From Narthecium ossifragum (Eukaryota; Streptophyta; Magnoliopsida; Dioscoreales; Nartheciaceae): a stretch of 64,000 nt of DNA. Made by a program: the position numbers and the translations under genes. Where the stretch lies: NCBI GenBank assembly GCA_963920575.1, contig OY986968.1:5945485-6009484 (forward strand), read 5' to 3'. How positions within the stretch are numbered: the first letter of the stretch is position 1; the number at the start of each line of letters is the position of its first letter. The notes beneath the pieces are model-generated. The model was not told the DNA's origin and did no database searches. It worked only from the letters and a program-made list of their open reading frames with translations. Shown here piece by piece: positions 34,851-46,556 of this stretch.

Positions 34851-35089
34851 GCTGAAGTACACACGGGGGCACCAAGGGTATTGACCACCTCCTAATGAGC
34901 ATGCTAGAGAATGGGGGCCACACTATCCTCCTCAACCCCCTGGATCTCTTCTAATCAAGGACTGTACGGGTTCGAGCTCCTAATCAAGGACCGTACGGGG
35001 TCAAGCCCCCCACTCTTGACGTAGAGTACATCGCTCAGGTAGTTGAATAGTTGTATGGCTCTCGAATCCCTTGAGTGGACCATCCATTA
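34851..35089. other. Short duplicated block before the gag remnant
   Basis: aatcaaggac-gtacggg-tc occurs twice (34958 and 34982). No gene. Confidence 0.4.
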
Positions 35090-35990
35090 TTAATAAAACA
35101 TTATTTTGATTACATGGACATGGAGTACCCGGGGTCACTGGGTCGGCGTTCAATTGGTATGTCAATCTATCAGCAAACTCAGTCTTCTCTTGGGATGTTT
35201 TGTAGAGTATGTTTCTGGCTCACTTTTCTAAAACGGACCCCAGGATCTATGGTTGACCTGACTCGAATTAGGCATAAACCGGGATCGGCGGAACAATTCA
35301 TTTTTCGGTTCTGCCAAGCTAAAGTTAAATGCAAGACTCCTTTTCCTGATTAAGAGGTCATAAAGTTGGGTTAAGACGGGCTCGACTTTGAGCTCAGAAA
35401 GAAGTTCGAGGGGATGATCTTTAATGATATCTTCGAGCTCTCCGAGAGGATATCAAGATACGAATGCATGCTCCTAGAGGAAACTTTATGCAATGGGAAG
35501 TCCCATGGGTCCTACCACCAATGGTTAGATGACCCTGATTTCATGAATGGTGTCCCAATTGCATGTCAGCCGTTAACTCACAAGAATATGGAAGCTCCCA
35601 AAACTTTGAAAGGGTAGACTAGGAAGTATTCTTTTGACATCATGGAGGCTGACAAGATCTTCGATTGGCTCTTGGCCAACAAACGTCTTAGGATTTGAGA
35701 CATATATCAACTCTATATCCTGAAAAGCTCAAGGGTAAAGAATTTTGCAAATGGCACAATGTTTACCCACACTCCACTAATAATCGTGTAGTGTTAGAAA
35801 CTTAATACAAGACTGGATCTAGGCTGTTGAACTCAAGTTCTTTGATTCGAACACCAAAATGCATGTCGATGAGAACCCCTTTGGGTCATCTTACGTTGAA
35901 GGTAATAGTACGGAAGTAGCTAACTCACTTGGATTCTTGCAGGGATCTAGAGATTCAACTGCAGCGCTTGTTATTTTCAGGTGGCAAAAG
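35090..35990 (+). pseudogene. Ty3-type gag remnant
   Basis: Reading across several frameshifts and stops gives a plant Ty3 Gag pattern. MVDLTRIRHKPGSAEQFIFRF at 35250-35312 and a CQAKVKCKTPFPD segment are followed by DGLDFELRKKFEGM, SERISRYE and KKYSFDIMEADKIFDWLLANK. Near 35730-35800 the next frame reads KGKEFCKWHN. Later, DENPFGSSY and ALVIFRWQ run to about 35990. This domain packages element RNA. It is unrelated to FAR1 and lies head-to-tail against the FRS pseudogene end. Confidence 0.75.
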
Positions 35991-37436
35991 AGCTCTTCAA
36001 ACAGCTAGTATAGGCCAAATGGCGCTCAAAGGGAAATGAAGTTGCACACAGAAGCCGATTCCTGAAAGATTGGTAATCGGCATTTGTCTCCTTCTCAATT
36101 TTGCTCCTAAGTACATTATCATATTGCTCAACAAATTGCTTAAGTGATGCCTTCGAATTTACATATCCATCGAAGGAAGAATTCAAGCTTTCACTGCGCT
36201 GTGTCGTGGACATCCCAGTCCAAAATGTATCCTTCACATAAGCAGGGATCCACCGCATCCTCTCAACATACAAATCTTGCATCCATTTGTGCTCTTCGAG
36301 CCCAAACTGACTCAACATGAGCTGCCATCGCTCCTCAAATTGCGCTGGAACCAAGGAATCATATACTGCTGTCAGCATTGCACTCTTTATGTCTTCATAG
36401 TCTGTTTTCATGCAACTTAATTTTTCTGAAATCTTCTTCAGTATGTGCCACAAGCACTATCGGTGCCGAATTTTAGGAAACACAATGGATATGTCTTTCG
36501 TAATTGCTCTATCCTGATCAGTGATAATAGCCTCTGGTGCCTTATTCTGCATGCACGTCAGCCATGTCTCCAGTAGCCGTGTGAATGAGGCCCCATCCCC
36601 AGAAATCAGCCTACACCCCAAAAGTATGGACTGTCCGTGGTGGTTGACACTCACAAATGGAGCAAACGGCATATTATACTTGTTAGCCAAGTATTTAATG
36701 TTTAGGGTGATGACGTCTCCAAAATACTCCGTTGCCGATCTGCTACGAGGATCCATCCAGAATAAGCTTGTTAATCTTGAATCGTCATCCAACTCGAAGG
36801 CATAAAAGAACTAAGAATTCTTCGCCTGCATGCGCTTGAAGTAACTGTTCACTATTGCAGCATCCCCTTTTCCAAGCCGCAATTGCCTAGCCTTGGTTAT
36901 GTGATTGCGACAATCTCTTTTTACATATTCCAGAGCTTCATGCCCACCAGCCTCCACAACAAAAAAGAATTGAAGCTTTGGTTCATTCGAACACCGGCTT
37001 TGTCGTTAAACTCCAATCGTCTTTTAACATTGCTTGGGAGCACTCTATTGGATGGCAAAAATCTACATTTTGATAGGCTAAGAGGATGGTTGTGCTCGTG
37101 GACCATAGATCTCAACACCCATTTTTCGTCTGGGCATACTGATGCATGGATCCTAGCCAAGCAGTTCGTCTTCGAACTGAACTTTGGTCCACTATGTGCT
37201 TTGCTCGTCCTAGGCTTGTCCTCACACGAGCAAGTTAGGCAATACAGATTGTATATTTCCTTCTCCATCAGAGGTTGAGCTCTTCTTAGCAACTGAAAAG
37301 CCTACAACCTTAGCGTATTCCTTGTAGAACTTATGGACGTCGACAAGAGAGTTGAATTTCATCCCACTGAGAGGAGCTAGCATCTCTCCAGAGGAATCTG
37401 CCGCCTCGTTGGCATTTGAAGTCATTGTCGTATACC
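35977..37436 (-). pseudogene. FAR1-related sequence (FRS5-type) pseudogene, FAR1 and MULE domains
   Basis: From ATG at 37425 the minus strand reads MTSNANEAADSSG, then FAR1 domain wording FNSLVDVHKFYKEYAKVVGFSV. A frameshift lies near 37265. The finger continues with CLTCSCEDKP, NCLARIHASV and EHNHPLS. The MULE transposase domain begins after YFKRMQAKNS and a TAG at 36811-36813. It includes SRSATEYFGDVITL, LLGCRLISGD and ITDQDRAI, with another TAG at 36454-36456. The region ends with RWIPAYVKDTFWTGM and RSESLNSSFDGYV. The SWIM zinc finger is missing. A splice acceptor cttgtag precedes the ATG (about 37436). Both stops are one G-to-A or C-to-T step from a sense codon. The family acts as nuclear transcription factors derived from Mutator-like transposases. 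Confidence 0.88.
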
Positions 37437-37459
37437 TACAAGACAACAAGAAAAGCATT

Positions 37460-39184
37460 TTTTATCCCTCCACGAATTCCACGGATGATCCAAGTTTCAA
37501 ATGCATAAACTCCGATTTTACGGAATTTTAATTGATTCGATAGACATCATAAGCAAACATGGCAAGAACCATACAAGATATTTAATTTGTAACATGCCAA
37601 TATCCTGATCAAGAACTTCAAAGGTAATACCAAAGTCTAACAAAGTAAAATAAATAAAACTTGTATGGAGTTCTCTCTCTCCTTAGAATACCATGGAAAA
37701 AAATAACAAACAATTAATTAGAAAGTGTATACCTTTCCAGCTAATGGCCGACATCTGGAGCAGCAAACAGGTGAAGTCTTTCAAATTATGCCAACAGCTT
37801 TAGGAGGAATATGAAGATGGCGCAAGATAAGGGCTGGTTGTCCTACATCCTTCAAGTGTTGTGTGAAGCAAAGCTCAAAATACACCAGACCAACAAAGTT
37901 GATGTATCCAACTTATGAGAAAGCATGACTCCACTAAGTAATGTTCGCTTTCAAAGCACACTCATGCAATCGATTTATAACACCTGGAATCAGGAAAATA
38001 AACAACAATGAACACAGTGGAAAAAAGCTCCAAGATTGCCTCTCTAGAAAGGGAAAAATGGATATGCATGTGAACATACTTGATCTAAATAAAGATATCT
38101 TTCTTCATGCTAAGGATACATCCAGACTATTTCTCTGCAAAATAGAATAACATTGGCTTTCCAAAAGAAGACACGACAAGCATACATAGCTCTCAAAAAA
38201 GAAGTTCAAAATGTAGACCCATAATTGAGGAAAGGAGAAGTCAAAAAATTTTGTAATAGGAAATGTGAAATGTGTCTGATACAAAGATTGGATGTAAATA
38301 GAGGAGTAATGATTGATATCACATGTTTTCGAAAACTGAACTAACATATTTGACAACGTAAACCTAAAATAGGGTTTAAAGACGAGTGATTTTTTCTCAA
38401 AAGAAATATAAAGCTACAAACATTGCAGTAAAAATATTTTGCTTGGTCAACATTTCCAGTGTAAGTAGCTCAATTTCAAGCTGGGGAAAAATGGCATCGT
38501 GAGTAAAAAGAAAAACCAACTGTGGGCAAGTATGAAATCCCAGCATCCAACCATCTCCCAACGCATACCAAAGCCTAAACTACTATTCGAGAGTAAAGAA
38601 AGATTTGGATGCAAAGAAATAAACATACCCTTCAAGAAAATCCTCGAAGAAGCCAGCTCGGCTATAGGAACAAGAGGGGGTGTTGCACTTTGCTGTCGGA
38701 GGCGTCGCCGAAGGTGAGGAACGGGGTCTGTGATGGAGTGGAGAGGGGAAGCGTTTGCCAGGTGGCTGGAGAAGGAGGAAGTGGGTTGCGAGGTTGGGAA
38801 GGGTGTGACGTCGGCGCCGTCCGGAGGAGACGAAGGAACTCGGACAGCGAGGTCTATGTGTGGGCGCTGTGCTTCTGGCGATCGAAGGGGGGACGTGAGT
38901 CCAGAGATCAAAGGGGTGATCGGAGCAAGGAGGGGGCTATTTTGTTGGAGGACTGCTGCTTCCAGTGAAGGGAGGCGATGTCTATGTGGGCGCTGCGCTT
39001 TCGACGATCGAAGATGGAACCTTGCAGAGGAACATATCGAGGTTTCTTTCCTTTTGGCTTGCGGGTGGATGATTAAACCAATCGGACCCGTTAACTCGTT
39101 AATATTGATATCATAAACAAAACGTATTCCTAACGCCAGCCAAACAACATGTAATAAACGAAGTTTTAAATAACAGGCATGTGA
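37460..39184. other. Mostly AT-rich DNA with one long unrecognised minus-strand ORF
   Basis: 37460-38350 may hold the FRS intron and 5' exon. The open frame at 38447-39214 (minus, 255 codons) is serine/proline-rich and comes from GC-rich duplicated blocks (ggcgctg-gcttc-ggcgatcgaag/gacgatcgaag at about 38868 and 38988). It has no known domain, so I do not call it a gene. Confidence 0.45.
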
Positions 39185-39640
39185 AATGCACACGCCAGCT
39201 GGCGTGTGCACCAATGACTACTCTTTAGAGAATTGGTCTCTATTTCATTGTATGGTATTCTTTATTCTTCGTGTCATGACATCGAAGTCGAGTAGCTAAG
39301 GTTATTTTACGTTAATCCACATTAGGAATCTTTCAGCCATTGTTATTAATTTAGTGGGCAAAGTCCTTTTTCTACCCTCATTCTTGTGTAATGCGCGATC
39401 TAATATAATATAAAATAAAAATAAATAATTAGTGTTTATATCAAAATAAGCAAACTTATTAACTGGTACACCACCATCATTAGTTTTCATATATAAACAT
39501 CATTTTAAAGCAGTTATAGACAGTTATGGTTTGGTATGCATTATTTTATGACTTTTTTACCTCTATGATTCAAAGACTCAAACCCTAATCCCAACTCTAA
39601 TTTCATCGCCCCCTCCCCCTCCTCTCACCCCCGTCCCTCT
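39185..39640. other. AT-rich DNA, nothing recognised
   Basis: A short inverted repeat cacgccagctggcgtg is at 39190-39205. No coding evidence. Confidence 0.4.
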
Positions 39641-40759
39641 CCCTCGAGGTCCTCTCCCCTCCCCCTCCTCTCCCTGGTGCAACTCTGCCGTCGCGAGCAA
39701 GAGGTGTGCCGCCTACGATTCGTCGTCGCAGCGCCCCAACTCCATCGCTCCCTCCCTTTCCTCGTCACTCTCCCTCTCCTCACATCCCCATCCCTCTCCC
39801 CCTCCCCGCTCTAGGTCCTTTCCCCCTCCCCTCCCCCTCTCCTCTTCCCCTGCAACTCCGCCGTCACGATCAAGAAGTGTGCCGCCTTCGATCCATCGTC
39901 GCAGTGCCTCAACGCCTCTGATCCGTTGTCGCCGGAGGTCTTCGTGACAGATGACGTTGTCTACGTCGACTGTGACCCGAGCCACTCCTTTCAGGACATC
40001 CGCGAGCATATCTTCGGCTCTGAGGACACCTCTGCGGACCCATTCTCTAAAGCACCGCCTGCGGCCTGCTTTGCCTCCAGAAACCCCAGATCCCGACACC
40101 CCGCATCCATCCTAGCCTTCCTAGCTCATCGCCGAGATCCGTCGTCCCTTCATTGCGGAAGCTACCCTCGCCTCTCCTCTCCATGCCTCTCCTCTCCACC
40201 CCACGTCTTGTTGACCCCATCCGAGCTCTTTCCCTCACTGTCTGTCGACGCGTGGAGCCCCATCGACCATGTCTCTGATCTCCTCTCCTCTCTCTCGCCA
40301 ACAGTGCTGTTATCCGCCAATGCCAAGCTCCGCCAGCCCTCGTCGTCGCCGATCATGCTCTTGGTCGACTGGCTCTCATCCCGTCGCTGTCGAAGCTTAA
40401 CTCCAACTCCGACGAAGCCTCTTCTCCGACATACCCCCCATCAATTCTCCAACAGACCCCCCATCAATTCTCCAACAGACCCCCCCATCAATTCTCCAAT
40501 CGGTCACCGCTATCCCCCCTTTTCTTCTCCAGTGACGCCGCAACCTATACCTCTAAGCACCACTGCCGCCGACCTCTCCGGATCCACCATCTCCGTCGCC
40601 GATCTCCTTGATCTGCTCCGGTGGATGAAATCCCCATGCTTCTATGACCTCTCGTCCATCACCTCCGATGTCCTATCAGCCTTCCTCAACGGGGATCAAG
40701 CTCTGGCAAGGCTTCAGCCACCGGATTTGACAACCCATCTTGGTGAAGATTTGGACTAG
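39641..40759 (+). CDS. Unrecognised GC-rich ORF, possibly a captured gene fragment
   Basis: An open frame ends at 40759. It is open upstream of the ATG at 39926 and reads CNSAVTIKKCAAFDPSSQ, then SPEVFVTDDVVYVDCDPSHSF and IREHIFGSEDTS. That stretch has ordinary protein composition, unlike the flanking serine/proline-rich DNA. A related cysteine-rich block lies 176 bp upstream (39677-39735), so the segment was duplicated. Three 24-bp units (catcaattctccaacagac) at 40438-40495 add proline/serine repeats. I do not recognise a family. It could be transposon-captured coding DNA or chance. Confidence 0.3.
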
Positions 40760-41580
40760 CCCAAGCAGCCAGGTTTGATCAGGTTCTAGCAAAGAGAAAG
40801 AGAAAATCAAGCGGAAAATCGAGAAAATTTGGGAAAAAATGAGAAAAATATGGAAAAAGTGAGAATTCTTTTGTATGATGTATCACAATTTAATTGTACT
40901 TCATGTATGCAGCTGTTGTAATTTTTTATCTTCAATTTTCTCTTTGTTACTTTTTCATTTTTAAATTTCTCTCTTTAATTTTCTCTTTTTAATTTTCTTT
41001 CTTTAATTTCCTCTTTTTAATTAAAAATAAGGTGATTTCCTTATTTTAATTTTTTCTCTTTAATCTTCACTTTTTAATTTTCTCCCTATAATTTGGGAAT
41101 GCAAAAATTAGCTAACCAACAGTTAAAACGGAAAAGAGAAAAGAGAAAAGAGAAAAATAAAAAAGAGAAAAGTGAAGTTGGGAGTTCGTTGTTAGTTAAG
41201 ACCAGTATAGTAGGGATAGTAGGGGCATCAGGAAATGATTTTGGTGGCTAATCAACGTGAACGGCGGTGGAGACGGGGGATCGAAGGAGAAAAGAAAAAA
41301 GAGAAAAGTGAAAAGTGAAGTTGGGAGGGTCGTCGGTTAAGACAAGTATAGGAGGGATAGTAGGGACTTCAGAGGATGATTCTGGTGGCTGATCGACGAG
41401 AATGAGGAAAAAAAAAGAGAAAAGAGAAACATTGAGCCCTTAGTTTACAATTTGGCTTCTATATGGCTTCAATCCGCACACCATTTTCTGCCAACTCAGT
41501 GCAATTCAAAAATTAATTTTGACCATCATTAACAAATCTCGACTTTACCACGTCATCAAAACCCCCAACCCCCCATCCCC
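40760..41580. other. AT-rich and gagaaaag-rich DNA with a short tandem duplication
   Basis: gtgaagttgggag-gtcgt, agtat-g-agggatagtagggac and gattctggtgg-like blocks occur at about 41171-41250 and 41311-41390, offset about 141 bp. No gene. Confidence 0.6.
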
Positions 41581-42918
41581 TGTCACCGGATTACGCAGCG
41601 GATAATTTTTCAAAGGTTAGAGTTACCCGATGATGGCGCCAAGAGACCTCGCTGAGCCCTGCACACCGCTGCCGCGCGCCCTGCCCGCCACTTGTGCTCC
41701 GCTCGCATTTCATCTGCATGTCGTCTGTGCACCTCCTTGCGCACTCCGCCTGGCAGCCCAATCGCCTCTTGACCAGCCCTCCTCCCACGTTTCCTTCCTG
41801 CTTAAAAGCACACCAAGGATGAAGGACCTAAGGTTTATGGCAAGGGGATGGCCCTCTTCCTTTATTGACCCAACGATCTTTACAAGAGAATCACTCACAA
41901 CTCTCTCTCCCTCTAAGGTACAAAGATCTCTCAATATGGAACCTCCCAAACCCTAGCCAAAGCCTAGATGCTCAACACCTTGGCCGACCTACTACTTATA
42001 TAGAGGAATAGTCCTTGGCTTGCTTCAACAAGCCATCCCTAAGAAGTCCTAATCAAAGTCCTGACTTACATCCTTATCTAGGCTAAGGATGAGCACAACA
42101 CTACGTTTTCAAACATAGCTGGACTCTACCGTGAGCTTAACTTGCTTAAGGATCACCATGACCACCAATTGACTCAAAATAGGACTCCTTCCTATTCGTC
42201 AGCGCCAACAGCTAGTTTCCTCGTGCCAAACTCCGTATTCCCCGTGTCATCCCCTATTCCAAGTCGAATGCACGAGAGATATTCGAATTTGCTCGGCTGG
42301 ATCGTCCTTCAAGGCCTATCCGCTCCGCCTGGCGCGCCGTCTCCTAGTTTGACTCGGAGTCGTGCGTCATCTTCAAATTCTTCCGTGCCAAACGTGTTTT
42401 TGACCGCGTCATCTGTCTTGGAGCTTCCATCCCAAGTGGAATTAGGTGATTTTCCCGCGTGGCTTGCTCTCTAGCACTTATCGCGTCAGCCTGGGCAAGC
42501 CGAGTCCTAGTCCGACTAGGACTGGGCATCCTGAGCGCGTCGCGTACGCGCTGCGCGCGCTCTCTCGCGTGCTGCACGCGCGCTCGACCCGCGCGCCCCT
42601 CTTGGCTGCCTTGGTGTGCGCCCCGCTCGCCTGACTCGCTCCCGCGCGCGTCTTGCTCTGCTGGGCTTGCGCCGCACCGCGTCCTGGCGCGTTGTCTTCC
42701 TCCCTGGCCCTGTCCATCGCGCCATCCTCGGAATCCATCGTGCCATCATTGGGGAAATGTCGTCTAGCCTCCATCAAGGACTTTTGCTCGCGTGATCATG
42801 GTGTTTTCATGCTGCCCATGGCTTGTTGTGCCGCACCGTGCCATGGCCTATGCCGTGACCCGTGTCAACTCCGGCTGATGCGCGTCATGGCCCATGTCAT
42901 GGACTCCAGCCCCTGACA
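41581..42918 (-). mobile_element. Solo LTR of a third family (TSD TCCCC)
   Basis: The 1338-bp element begins TGTCACCGG and ends CCCTGACA. TCCCC lies at 41576-41580 and 42919-42923. On the minus strand a TATA box CTCTATATAAG lies at about 41995-42005, downstream of a GC-rich U3 with cgcgcgc tracts, so transcription would run leftward. There is no coding region. I cannot assign Ty1/copia or Ty3. Confidence 0.92.
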
Positions 42919-44376
42919 TCCCCCACCCCCCTCCCACCACGGGAGATCGGAGCCTCGGCGAGGTCAGCGACCCACAAACATATCACTGGCTCGTTGCTCT
43001 TTTTCACCACCCACCTCACCTCTTCTTCTTCTCCTCTCAAAGTCAGCCCATCTCCGCCTCCACCTCCGACCCATCATATCACTGCTCTTCTTCTTCACCT
43101 CCCACCTCACTAGCCTCTTCTTCTCCCCTCCTCGACCTCGCTTCCTGCTGCCAGTGGAGCTCCCTCCTCGACCTCGCCACCACCTTTCTCCCAGTCTGGA
43201 TCCGACATCTTCGTTCTCCCCCAGCACTGCCTCGACCTCCTCTCCTTCTCCGTCCACGCCCTCTTCAAGTTCCATCGTTTCTCCGATGCTTCCGTCTCCC
43301 TTCTCTTTGTCCTCAAGGGCCTCAGTTCTCATCCATCCAACGAGGACCCTTAATCCCTATTTTTCCACCACCGGGGGAGGGGGGGTCGAGGATTCCGACA
43401 AGGCTAAAGGAGGAAGGAGGAGAGGACAGCCGGGTGGGTCAATGAAATTTTGAATGTTACGTGAACGGTTTCAATCCCGCAAAAACCGTCGTCGGATGTA
43501 AGGTCGAGGGTATAAGAGTCTTTTGAACTATAAAATAGTGTTAATGAGTTAAATCTAATGATTGTTATTTTGTTAGTATAAAAGATTCAATTTATGGTGC
43601 TCCTACAAAAACCCCAAATAAAAATATACATTTTACCACTCTAACGTTTCTTATAAGACATGGTGATTCCAAAACAAATACGTCGTTACATATCCACTTC
43701 CTACAACGCCCAAACCCCCTCCAACCTCAGGTCCCTCTCTCCATCGCCATCAAGCTTGTCGCCGTCCATCGCCTGCGATGCCCAAACCCCCTCCAACCTC
43801 AGCTACCCCTCTCTTCATTGCCATCAAGCTCGCAGCTTCCTCTGCTAGTAGCGACATCCTCCCTTCCTCCATTAAACTCGACAAGCTCCTTGAAGCCCAC
43901 CATTTCCTTCATTCTGACAAGCGAGGAGCCGTCCTCCTCACCTGCAACGCCTCCAACCCCTCCCGACCTCTACAACGTCCTCCTTGTCCCCGTGCGACCT
44001 TCTCGTGACTCCCTTCACCACCGGGCTGGTTCGTCGGAATGGTTTGCCGGCGATGGCGGCGGCTGCTAGGAGGTGGGTGGCCGCCTCTCTCCCCCCCCCT
44101 TGCCTTGTGTCATTCACTCATTCGTCAAAAAAATCAAAATTAGTCAAAATTAATTTTGCAATTAGCATATGTAACGACATCTCTATTTTGAAATCATTGT
44201 GTCTAGTAAAATGTATATTTTTTTATTTTACAGGATACTATATTGCACATTAGGGGAAGTTGAGGGTAGCAAAATGTTCTTTACACTAATTTATTTGATA
44301 GGATAGTTGTGTCGAATTTGGGAATGCCCTTCCATCTTGCTCTCTTTTTTTCCGAAAAAAAAAGAAAGGGTGAGTC
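42919..44376. other. GC-rich DNA with unrecognised ORFs
   Basis: Two short stretches have near-ordinary protein composition: 43200-43325 (SDIFVLPQHCLDLLSFSVHAL, plus strand) and 43778-43930 (LFIAIKLAASSASSDILPSS). Neither is recognised and neither has a clear exon structure. cccaaaccccctccaacctca occurs twice (43710 and 43780). Possibly captured gene pieces. Confidence 0.35.
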
Positions 44377-45491
44377 TAGAGGTGTCCAAAAAGCCCAAAT
44401 GGCCCGGCCCGGTACGGGTCCGGACCGGACCCGCCAGGGCCGTAGCCCGGTCCGGCCCGGCCCGGTCATGGTTTTAAGCCCACGTCCCTCTCCCTCCCTC
44501 TCTCTCTCTCTCTCGCAGCTTCTCAGCGAGGTTCGTCGTCCCCGCCGCTGGGGGTCCGCCAAGCCGTCCAAGGACCTCGACGGGGCAGATGCGCCACCGC
44601 TCTTCGCTGATAGAGGCGGGAAATGAGAAGGTTCCGCGGCCTCCCAGTCATCGATCAATGTCGCGACTTCCCCGTCATCGATCGATGCCGCGGCTTCCCC
44701 GTCATCGATCGACGCAGCCCCGCCAAGCTCCACCTCCACCGACGCCGGCCCCGCCAAGCCCCATCTCTCCTCCAACCTCCACCGGCTTGCACTCCGCCCG
44801 ATCCCCGGCCTCTTCACCACGCCCAAGCTTCACCGACCTCACCGGTCTCGATCCCGGTCTTGGGTCTCTCCTTCATGCTCCACCTCGTCATCGCCACCGC
44901 GCGCCGCATCGACCGCCTCCGATCCCTGTGCGAGGAGATCAACGCCTCTGATCCCTGTGCGAAGAGATCAACGCCTCGGGCGTCCGATCCATGGTGGTGG
45001 AGCCTCCGGGATCAGTCGTGAGCTGTGCCTCGACCTCGCCTGAGCCAGTTGCCGCGTCGTCGCCGCCGGGCGCCGCACCGACCGCCTTTGATCCCTGTGT
45101 GAAGAGATCAACGCCTCGGGCGTCCGGTCCGTGGTGTTGGAGCTCGACGTCAACACCGGGAGTGACGCCATGGATGAGCTCACGCCGGGAGCGCCGCATC
45201 GACCGCCTTTGTTCACATGCTTGGCACGGGGTGCTCCGGCGAGGTGGGCATCGGGCTTGGTGAGGCATGCTGAGAGAGAAGGAGAAGGGGAGAACAGAGG
45301 AAGAAAGATGGGAGAGGAGAAATGGGCTGGCGGGTCGGGTTCAGCTCGGTCCGGTCTGGCCCAGCTCGGTTTTCAAGCCGGGCAGAGTCGTACTGGGCCG
45401 GACCGGGTTGTAGGGCCTAATTGGCCCGGTACTGGCCCGGCTTGGACCGGGTATTGCCTCCAACCCGGCCCGACCTGGATGGACACCCCTA
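44377..45491. mobile_element. hAT-type non-autonomous element (TSD GGTGAGTC)
   Basis: Starts TAGAGGTGTCCA and ends TGGACACCCCTA; inverted, the ends agree at 11 of 12 positions. The exact 8-bp TSD GGTGAGTC lies at 44369-44376 and 45492-45499. Subterminal cggcccgg/ccgggccg repeats occur on both sides. The 1115-bp interior is GC-rich with ORFs and three copies of a gatccctgtg-gagatcaacgcctc block (about 44921, 44949, 45089). No transposase is seen. The interior may be captured coding DNA, not identified. Confidence 0.9.
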
Positions 45492-46547
45492 GGTGAGTCT
45501 ATATACACCGTATTTTATACTATCCGCATCTACTTTTTTTCTCTAAAATACCCCTACCATCATCCCTACAGTTTTTCTCAAAACCAGATCCCGCTTGTTT
45601 TGTATTTCAAAATTTTGTTTTTGTCAAGACTGTGATTAATAGATTTGCAAGATTATCACATGATCCATATTAATGATGTTTTTATTTGGCTGAAAATTTA
45701 CAGTATTGTGTTTCCTTCTTATGAAATCAGTCGTATACTGCAAGCTACCAACATGCCGGGTATTTTCCCTTTAATCAATCATATTATTATCATCACAAAT
45801 TGCAAATAAATGAGTAGACAAATGGGTATAATCAATGTGGTGCACAAAGTCTTTTCTAGAATTCTTAAAGATTCAGCAGTGGGACTTGAGGGACTGAAAT
45901 TTAGAGGTTCTAACTTTTTTTTGTCCCATCTTTTCTATGCAGATGATTGCTTGGTTTTTACCCAAACCAAGTGCCTTGAAGCAAGGAAGTTAAAGTTAAA
46001 GTTACTTCGCTTAAAGATTTTGTCAAGGTAGGAGATGAATGTTTTGAAGTCTAGTATTCGCTTCTCGCCGACTGTTCGTGATGATAGAAGATGCACTATC
46101 AAATACATCTTGAGGATTGAGGAGGCCGAAGGTACATGGATCTATTTGGGAGCGCCGATATGTGCAAGAAGGGTGATGGCTGTTGTGAAGACCCATACCT
46201 CCAACCCGGTCTGACTGCGTTAGTTCGAGGGTTTGGTTTTGTGGTTTGGCTCAGTTGGCCTTGATCGCATTGTTGTTTTAGGGTCCAAGGGTAATTTGGT
46301 AAATTGCACCTTGGTGGTGGGTTTCACACCCATGTAGTGCACACACAACCCTATGAATGATAAATGTGCTTTTTAGAATCTTAAATAGACTTGTGATCGA
46401 AAGGTTCGAGCTCGGGCGTGAAAGCTTATCCTTAGGATAGATGGCGGCCGATTGGACTCTATGTCGTCATCGAGGTTGAACTGGCAGGTACAGAACCGAC
46501 CTAGTACGATCGATCGCTGCTTTATGCGATCGATAAGACATGACTGG

Positions 46548-46556
46548 TATATATAC
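46548..46556 (+). promoter_or_regulatory. TATA box of LTR X copy E
   Basis: TATATATAC lies 13 bp after a GATCGAT site. Position in the LTR matches the TATA sites of copies C and P. Confidence 0.5.

Noticed and set aside
38447..39214. 255-codon minus-strand ORF as a gene
   Set aside because: Serine/proline-rich, built from duplicated GC-rich blocks, no domain, no splice or start context.
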